The notes under the pieces: model-generated
What the model was told of the DNA's origin: nothing
Database searches by the model: none
The model's input: only the letters and a program-made list of their open reading frames with translations
Assembly: GCA_003567075.1 (NCBI GenBank)
Contig: PXAU01000134.1
Coordinates: 1 to 39,683 of the forward strand
DNA from: Trueperaceae bacterium
Lineage (GTDB): Bacteria; Deinococcota; Deinococci; Deinococcales; Trueperaceae
Direction of reading: 5' to 3'
DNA: 39,683 bases
Shown here: piece by piece, positions 33,690 through 39,683 of the stretch
Numbering within the stretch: the first letter of the stretch is position 1
Layout of the letters: each line of letters begins with the position of its first letter
Made by a program: the position numbers and the translations under genes

Positions 33690-35607
33690 GACGCAACCCC
33701 TTGATCTCCTCGGCGCTCGGGTAGCTGATGCGGCGGTGCAGCACGGCCGTCAACATGCGCTCGAAGGTGGTGGTGATCACCTCCAGGTCGTGGAGGTTGA
33801 GCGGGCTCTGGGACAACTGCTCGTCCTGCAGCCGCTGCTCGACCAGTCGGTCGATGAGGGCGCGGATACTCCCCTGGGTGGGGTCGGTGAGGGTCCGCGA
33901 GGCCGACTCGACGGCATCCGCGAGCAGCAGCACGGCCGTCTCCTTCGAGCGCGGGCGGGGTCCCGGATAGCGGAAGTTGAGTTCGCTCAGGCTGCCCGTG
34001 TCCTCGAGCGCGCGCTTGTAGAAGTAGGCCAGCACCGTCGTGCCGTGGTGCTCGAGCACGTACGGATCGAGCTCGCGCGGCAGCTTGTACTCGCGCAGCA
34101 GGTCGATGCCGTCACGGACGTGGCTGGTGATGATGAGGTAGGAGAGGGGCGGGCTGATGCTGTCGTGCGGGTTGTCACCGCTGAACTGGTTCTCCACGAA
34201 GAAGTGCGGCCGCCGCAGCTTGCCAACGTCGTGGTAGAGCGAGCCGACGCGCGCCATCAAGGCGTTGCCGCCGATGGCGGCCACGGCCTGCTCGACCAAG
34301 TTGGCGATGATCTGCGAGTGCTGGTACGAGCCAGGCGCCTCGAGCAGCAGGCGCTGCAGCAGCGGGTGGCTGGGACTGGACAGCTCCAGGAGTCGGAAGT
34401 CGGTCAGGAAGCCGAACACGCTCTCGGCAAGCGGCAGCAGGCCGAGAGCCACCACGCCCGCGAGCACGCCCCCGGCGACGAACAACGCGAAGGCGGTCGC
34501 CGTGCCGATCGGTGACAGGCCGCCGCCGACGAGCACCATCACGGTGAGCGCCGTGCCTCCGGCAGTGCCGCCGAGCACGCCCGCCAGGAACACCCCGCTG
34601 CGGTTGGTCACGTAGCGCACGCCGAGCACCGCGGCCAGCGACCCCGTCGCCGCTGCCAGCAGCGTCACCACCGGCGTTCCAGGCACCAAGACGGCTGTGG
34701 CTACGGCCATCCAGACGCCCCATAGGACCGCGCTGGCCTCGTCCACGAGCACCGCCACCACCAGCGGGAGCGCCAACACGAACACGAAGCTCGGCGAGAG
34801 CATCAGCGCGAAGCGCTGGAGCGCCAGCAGCGCCAGCGTGAGGCCGATCAGGAACGCGATTTGGCGCGACGAGAGGCGCACCGCCAGCCGTTCGCTGGCG
34901 TACATGGCGGGGAGGGGCAGCAGCAGCCCCAGCAGCAGGCTGCCGAACACGACCAGCACTGCCCGGCTCAACGCGTCGACCTGCGGTGAGTAGAGCCCAG
35001 CGGCTTCCAGGGTGCGGAGGTGCTCGTCGGTGATCGTCTCGCCCTCGCGCAGCACGACCTGGCCCGCCTCCAGCGCCTGGGTGCGCAGCGGCACGGCCGC
35101 CGCCGCGCCGGCACGCGCCGCCTCGGTCAGCCGTTCGTTGGGTACGGCGGTGGCGACCAGCCGCCGCTCGAGCAGGACGCGCACCTCGCGTTGCCTGTCC
35201 GCGGGCGCCGCCGCGACCGCCTCGTCGATCAGGCCGGCGAGCTCCTGCTCGCGCACACCCGAGGGGCTGCCGTAGCGGCGCGCCAGAACGTCGAAGCTGG
35301 CGTCGGGTAGCCCGATCCCCGCCAACGAACCCAGCACGACCTGCTGCAGTGTCGGGTCCATCGTGTAGATGGTGGGCACCTGCTCCCGGGCGGCTTGCCG
35401 CTCGCGTTCGGTGGCGATGCGGTCGGGCACCAGGAGATCGACCGGCGTCACGTACGACTGGGGGCTGGGATCGCCGATGGCGAGCAGCGCCGTACGCCGC
35501 TCGGCGTACACCGAGTACACCAGTCCCGCCAACGTCGCCACGACCAACGCCCAAGGCAGGACACGACGCAGCGGCATGCGACGGCGGCGGCTGGTGTCAG
35601 CCATCAC
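33643..35607 (-). CDS. pgpH: 7TM-HD domain phosphohydrolase (PgpH/YqfF family)
   Basis: Extracellular domain then several TM segments, HD domain with HSQIIANLVEQA, GSLYHDVGKLRRPHFFVENQ, TSHVRDGIDLL, HHGTTVLAYFYKRAL. Confidence 0.92.
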   Translation of the reverse strand: MMADTSRRRRMPLRRVLPWALVVATLAGLVYSVYAERRTALLAIGDPSPQSYVTPVDLLVPDRIATERERQAAREQVPTIYTMDPTLQQVVLGSLAGIGLPDASFDVLARRYGSPSGVREQELAGLIDEAVAAAPADRQREVRVLLERRLVATAVPNERLTEAARAGAAAAVPLRTQALEAGQVVLREGETITDEHLRTLEAAGLYSPQVDALSRAVLVVFGSLLLGLLLPLPAMYASERLAVRLSSRQIAFLIGLTLALLALQRFALMLSPSFVFVLALPLVVAVLVDEASAVLWGVWMAVATAVLVPGTPVVTLLAAATGSLAAVLGVRYVTNRSGVFLAGVLGGTAGGTALTVMVLVGGGLSPIGTATAFALFVAGGVLAGVVALGLLPLAESVFGFLTDFRLLELSSPSHPLLQRLLLEAPGSYQHSQIIANLVEQAVAAIGGNALMARVGSLYHDVGKLRRPHFFVENQFSGDNPHDSISPPLSYLIITSHVRDGIDLLREYKLPRELDPYVLEHHGTTVLAYFYKRALEDTGSLSELNFRYPGPRPRSKETAVLLLADAVESASRTLTDPTQGSIRALIDRLVEQRLQDEQLSQSPLNLHDLEVITTTFERMLTAVLHRRISYPSAEEIKGLRRESRDPRRDRPLPAA

Positions 35608-36583
35608 GCTCGTACGCGCGGATGATGCGCGCGACCAGCGGGTGCCGAACCACGTCGGCGTCGTCGAAGTTGACGAAGGTGAGACCCTCGATGCCGGCCA
35701 GGATCCGCTCGGCCACGTGCAAGCCGCTCTCGACGTTGCCGGGAAGGTCCACCTGGGTGCGGTCGCCGGTGACGACCACGCGGCTGTTGAAGCCCATGCG
35801 GGTCAGGAACATCTTCATCTGCTCGGGCGTGGTGTTCTGGGCCTCGTCCAGGATGATGAAGGCGTCGTTCAGCGTGCGCCCGCGCATGAACGCCAGCGGT
35901 GCCACCTCGATGGTCCGGGTCTCGAGCAACTGATCGACGCGATCGGGCGGCATCATGTCGTAGAGGGCGTCGTAGAGCGGGCGTAGGTAGGGGTCGATCT
36001 TGGCCTGGAGGTCGCCCGGCAGGAAGCCGAGGTGCTCGCCGGCCTCGACCGCAGGGCGCGTCAGGATGACGCGCTTCACCTGCCGCGAGGTGAGCGCCTG
36101 GACCGACATGGCCACCGCCAGGTAGGTCTTGCCGGTCCCGGCGGGTCCGATGCCGAAGGTGATCGGGTGCTCACGGATGGCGTTGACGTAGTGACGCTGG
36201 TTGACCGTCTTGGGGCGCGTACGCCCCGGCAGGCCGAGGCTGGGACCGTCGCGCTCCTCGGGCTCGGGTTGCTCGAACCGCCCGAGGTCGGCGTGCGCGA
36301 TCTCGGTGCCATGCACCTCGCCGCCGGCGCGGACCGTGGCCAGCAGCGAGCGGAAGGTCCGCTCGGCCTCGGCCACCGCCTCAGGCGAGCCGCTCAGGCG
36401 CACCTCGTCGCCGCGCGCGACGACCTTCGCGGCCAGACGACCGCGCAAGGCGCGCAGATGCTCGTCGTTGCGTCCGAACAGCCGGAGCGCCTCGCTGGGG
36501 CTCCGCAGCTTCAGCGTGACGCTGGTGGCGATGGCTTCCTCCGGTTCCGGTACGCCACCGGATCGCTCAACACCAGGTGCCAC
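35597..36583 (-). CDS. phoH: PhoH-family ATPase
   Basis: PKTVNQRHYVNAIREHPITFGIGPAGTGKTYLAVAMSVQAL; ILTRPAVEAGEHLGFLPGDLQAKIDPYLRPLYDAL; FIILDEAQNTTPEQMKMFLTRMGF. Confidence 0.95.
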   Translation of the reverse strand: MAPGVERSGGVPEPEEAIATSVTLKLRSPSEALRLFGRNDEHLRALRGRLAAKVVARGDEVRLSGSPEAVAEAERTFRSLLATVRAGGEVHGTEIAHADLGRFEQPEPEERDGPSLGLPGRTRPKTVNQRHYVNAIREHPITFGIGPAGTGKTYLAVAMSVQALTSRQVKRVILTRPAVEAGEHLGFLPGDLQAKIDPYLRPLYDALYDMMPPDRVDQLLETRTIEVAPLAFMRGRTLNDAFIILDEAQNTTPEQMKMFLTRMGFNSRVVVTGDRTQVDLPGNVESGLHVAERILAGIEGLTFVNFDDADVVRHPLVARIIRAYERDG

Positions 36584-37347
36584 AGCATCCCCTTCCGGAA
36601 CGAGCTGGGATCCACGGTGACCAGGTCGTCGGCGCGCAACCGCGCGACCTCACGCGCGCGCCGCTCCGATCCGCTCGACAACCTGGTCCGGGACGGACGC
36701 TCCACTTCGAGCGCCGGCGCGTCGTCAGATAGGGAGGCGCGCCGCGCCGACGTGCCTCGGTTCCACGGGGCGGGCGGCCGCTCGCTCGCCTTCGGGAAGG
36801 GGTCGCGCGCCGCTCGTGGGCGTCGAGGTTGGTCGGCGCGGGCATCCGGGATGGGTTTGCTGGGGGGTGCCGGCGTGGCGATCGTGCGTTGCGCAGGAGG
36901 GCTGGCCGACTGGCTCGAGGCCTGGGCACGAGCCTGGCCCGCGCGCTGGCTGCTGTCCTGGCTCGCGCTCGCGCCGGCCCCACCAGCACCGCTGGCCTCG
37001 CGCACGCGCCTGCGCGCCTCCTCGAGCCGCTCGGCCAGTTCTGCGAACGGATCACCTTGGCGTCGCTGACGCCCCGTGTCGGTCGCGGTCTGTGCCGAGG
37101 GCGCGGCACGCTCAGCGCCGGCACGCTCCTCGCGCGCACGCGTCTCGCGCTCGCCCGCCGCCGCCGGGCCGCCGGCCCGGCCGGCCTGCGGCGCGCGCGG
37201 CTGCGTCGCCGCCGACGGGCGCTGGCGGCCGGGCTGGGGCGCACCCGGGGGCGCGCCCCCACGACCGCGCTGCTGCAACCGGTTCAGCAGGGGCAACCCG
37301 ATGAACACGATGAACAGCAGGAGGGCGAACAGGTCGTCGAAGCTCAA
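36511..37347 (-). CDS. Hypothetical protein: N-terminal TM, long low-complexity linker, conserved-looking C-terminal segment
   Basis: MSFDDLFALLLFIVFIGLPLLNRL then Pro/Ala/Arg/Gln-rich region, ending DPSSFRKGMLWHLVLSDPVAYRNRRK; overlaps phoH by 73 bp. Confidence 0.6.
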   Translation of the reverse strand: MSFDDLFALLLFIVFIGLPLLNRLQQRGRGGAPPGAPQPGRQRPSAATQPRAPQAGRAGGPAAAGERETRAREERAGAERAAPSAQTATDTGRQRRQGDPFAELAERLEEARRRVREASGAGGAGASASQDSSQRAGQARAQASSQSASPPAQRTIATPAPPSKPIPDARADQPRRPRAARDPFPKASERPPAPWNRGTSARRASLSDDAPALEVERPSRTRLSSGSERRAREVARLRADDLVTVDPSSFRKGMLWHLVLSDPVAYRNRRKPSPPASR

Positions 37348-37357
37348 GCTGCGATCA

Positions 37358-38326
37358 CTACTCCTCGGAGTCGCTGGCCTTGGCGATGTTCTTGCGCATG
37401 TCGGTGTCGGACTGGATGTTGCGCAGGTTGTAGTAGTCCATCACCCCGAGGTTGCCGGCCTTGAAGGCGTCGGCGATGGCCAGCGGAATCTGGGCCTCGG
37501 CCTCGACCACCTTCGCCCGCATCGCTTCGACGTGCGCTCGGTTCTCCTGCTCGGCCGCGACGGCCATCGCGCGGCGTTCCTCCGCCTTGGCCTGCGCGAC
37601 GCGCTTGTCGGCCTCGGCCTGATCGGTCTGCAGTTCGGCCCCGATGTTGCGGCCGACGTTGACGTCGGCGATGTCGATGGACAGGATCTCGAAGGCCGTG
37701 CCGGCGTCGAGGCCCTTCGACAACACCGTCTTGGAGATGACGTCGGGGTTCTCGAGCACGCGCTTGTGGGTGTCGGTCGAGCCGATCGACGAGACGATGC
37801 CTTCGCCGACACGCGCGATGATCGTCTCCTCGCCGGCGCCGCCGACCAGGCGTTCGAGGTTCGCGCGTACGGTGACGCGCGCGGTGCTGATCAGCTCGAT
37901 GCCGTCCTTGGCGACGGCCGAGACGTTCGGCGTCTGGATCACGCGCGGGTTGACCGACACCTTCACCGCGTCGAGCACGTCACGGCCGGCAAGATCGATG
38001 GCAGCGGCGCGGTCGAACGGCAGGGCGATACGAGCCTTGTCGGCCGCGATCAGGGCGTCGACGACGCGGTCGACGTTGCCACCGGCGAGGTAGTGCGCCT
38101 CGAGCTGGTTCTGCTCCACGTCGAGTCCGGCCTTGTCGGCCTTGATGAGCGGCAGGATGATGCGGTGGGGCGGCACGCGCCGCAGCCGCATCGCGACCAG
38201 GCTGACCAGCGACACCTTCACGCCGGCCGCGACGGCCGAGACCCACAGGCCCACGGGCACGACCGTGAACAGGATGAGGAAGAAGAGGACGACCGCGCCG
38301 GCGATCAGCAGGATTCCGATGTCCAT
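37358..38326 (-). CDS. floA: Flotillin-like protein FloA (SPFH/YqfA family)
   Basis: [51 protein letters not shown]-terminal [24 protein letters not shown]. Confidence 0.95.
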   Translation of the reverse strand: MDIGILLIAGAVVLFFLILFTVVPVGLWVSAVAAGVKVSLVSLVAMRLRRVPPHRIILPLIKADKAGLDVEQNQLEAHYLAGGNVDRVVDALIAADKARIALPFDRAAAIDLAGRDVLDAVKVSVNPRVIQTPNVSAVAKDGIELISTARVTVRANLERLVGGAGEETIIARVGEGIVSSIGSTDTHKRVLENPDVISKTVLSKGLDAGTAFEILSIDIADVNVGRNIGAELQTDQAEADKRVAQAKAEERRAMAVAAEQENRAHVEAMRAKVVEAEAQIPLAIADAFKAGNLGVMDYYNLRNIQSDTDMRKNIAKASDSEE

Positions 38327-38358
38327 GTGGTGATGCGCTCCTTATGCGAACTGAGGTG

Positions 38359-39683
38359 TCAGATGGTGGCCCTGGCGGCGTCGTCGGACGCCCTGGCCTC
38401 GGCACTGGCTTCTCGCACGGTGACACGGTTGCCTTCGACGTGCAAGACCTTGATGGTGGTCCCGTTGGGGATGAAGTCGCCCTGGGTGACGACGTCGACC
38501 CGGTCGTCGCCGAAGCGCGCCGTGCCGGCGGGGCGCAGGTCGGTGAGCGCGAGGCCGAGTTCGCCCACCAAGTCGGCGCGCTCGCGGTAGCGGCCGGGTT
38601 CCACGCTCTCCTCGTCGTGGCTCGAGCGCCCGATACGGGTGTGCAGGCGCAGGCGTGCGGCGAAGCGGCTGTTGGGCAAGAACCACAGCAGCACCGCCAG
38701 CAGCACCCCGCCGAAGACACCGCTGTATCCAAGCACGAAGACCCAGCTCTCCTGGAAGATACGGAAGACCGCGAACGCCAGGACCCCGATGCCGAGCACG
38801 CCCGCGACGCCGAAGCCAGGGATGATCAGCGCCTCCACGGCCAGGAGGATCACGCCAACCAGGATCAGCAGCACGTCCCACGCGCCAGCGGGGGTTGCGA
38901 CAACCGCGGTCAAGGCGAGGAGCGCGAGGGCCAGGACGCCGATGGCGCCGGGGATCCCGAAGCCGGGCGTGAAGAACTCGATGACCAGACCGCCGATGCC
39001 CAGCACCAAGAGCAGGCCCGCCACGATCGGCATCGCCAGGAAGCCGCCCAAGCGCTCGGTCAGGTTCGGCTCCAACCGCTCGATGCGGGCGCCGCCGTAG
39101 CCGAACAGCTCCAGGGCGTCGCCGATCGAGCGCGCCTCGGTGTCGGCGATGTCGAACTCGACGGCCTGAGACGCGGTCAACGTGAGCAACTCGTTGCCGG
39201 TGGAGAGCCCGGGGATCTCGATGCGTTCGTCCACCATCGCCTCGGCGATGCGGGGATCGCGGCCGCGCGCCTCCGCGACCGACCGGAACTCGCCGCGGAA
39301 GGCCGAGGTGAACTTCTCGTCGACCGGCGCGATGCCCGTCGGCGTGACCTGGATCGGCAACGCTGCGCCGATGGCGGAGCCCGGCAGCATGGCCAACTGT
39401 TCGGCCGCCATCGCGATCAGCGCGCCCGCCGAGAAGGCGTTGCGCACGACCGCCATGGTCGGCACCTCGACCCGGTTGAGGATGTCGTCGACGATGCGCT
39501 GCATGGCCGGCACCGCGCCGCCGGGCGTGTCGATGACGAACAGGAGCGCGAGCGGCTGCTCACGGTTGGCGCGGTCGATGCGGGCGCGCACGAACTGGGC
39601 GGTGGCGCTGGAGATCTCGCCCTCGATCGGGATGAGCCAGACGGCGTTGGCGACGGATTGCGCACTGGCACGCGGCGGAGCGA
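38359..39683 (-). CDS. NfeD-family membrane-bound ClpP-class serine protease (5' truncated by window edge)
   Basis: Frame open to the window end (APPRASAQSVANAVWLIPIEGEISSATAQFVRARID); FVIDTPGG, FSAGALIAMAA, several TM helices and C-terminal OB-like NfeD domain. Confidence 0.92.
   Translation of the reverse strand, partial: APPRASAQSVANAVWLIPIEGEISSATAQFVRARIDRANREQPLALLFVIDTPGGAVPAMQRIVDDILNRVEVPTMAVVRNAFSAGALIAMAAEQLAMLPGSAIGAALPIQVTPTGIAPVDEKFTSAFRGEFRSVAEARGRDPRIAEAMVDERIEIPGLSTGNELLTLTASQAVEFDIADTEARSIGDALELFGYGGARIERLEPNLTERLGGFLAMPIVAGLLLVLGIGGLVIEFFTPGFGIPGAIGVLALALLALTAVVATPAGAWDVLLILVGVILLAVEALIIPGFGVAGVLGIGVLAFAVFRIFQESWVFVLGYSGVFGGVLLAVLLWFLPNSRFAARLRLHTRIGRSSHDEESVEPGRYRERADLVGELGLALTDLRPAGTARFGDDRVDVVTQGDFIPNGTTIKVLHVEGNRVTVREASAEARASDDAARATI

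Overview
High-GC chromosomal window of mostly housekeeping genes, probably from a Deinococcota/Trueperaceae-like bacterium (inferred from gene content and GC only). From left to right it contains: a truncated manA and an ABC transporter; lon; TPR-like, MBL-fold, rsmB and YugP-type peptidase genes; a spoVS homolog; an ilvB-ilvN-ilvC-leuA-cimA branched-chain amino acid cluster; gltB; a Ser/Thr kinase plus ribbon-helix-helix (RHH) gene divergent from murA; a DOMON-like protein, YvcK-like and SPOR genes chained to hisH-hisB-hisC; a large TPR protein; and a cdd-dgkA-ybeY-pgpH-phoH-hyp-floA-nfeD block resembling the Firmicutes yqeZ-yqf-phoH cluster. The most notable non-annotated structure is upstream of ilvB (about 9464-9641). 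There a near-consensus promoter is followed almost at once by a 23-codon Leu/Val leader peptide (MNRQQSRHRALLNAHPVRLALLG) and four mutually exclusive RNA segments of the ACCCC/GGGGT type, which match a transcription attenuator. Other notable signals are a possible ATC start codon for spoVS, an imperfect 22-bp palindrome upstream of lon, a 130-bp convergent coding overlap at the murA 3' end, and an apparently leaderless TPR gene. No tRNA, rRNA, CRISPR array or mobile element was recognised.
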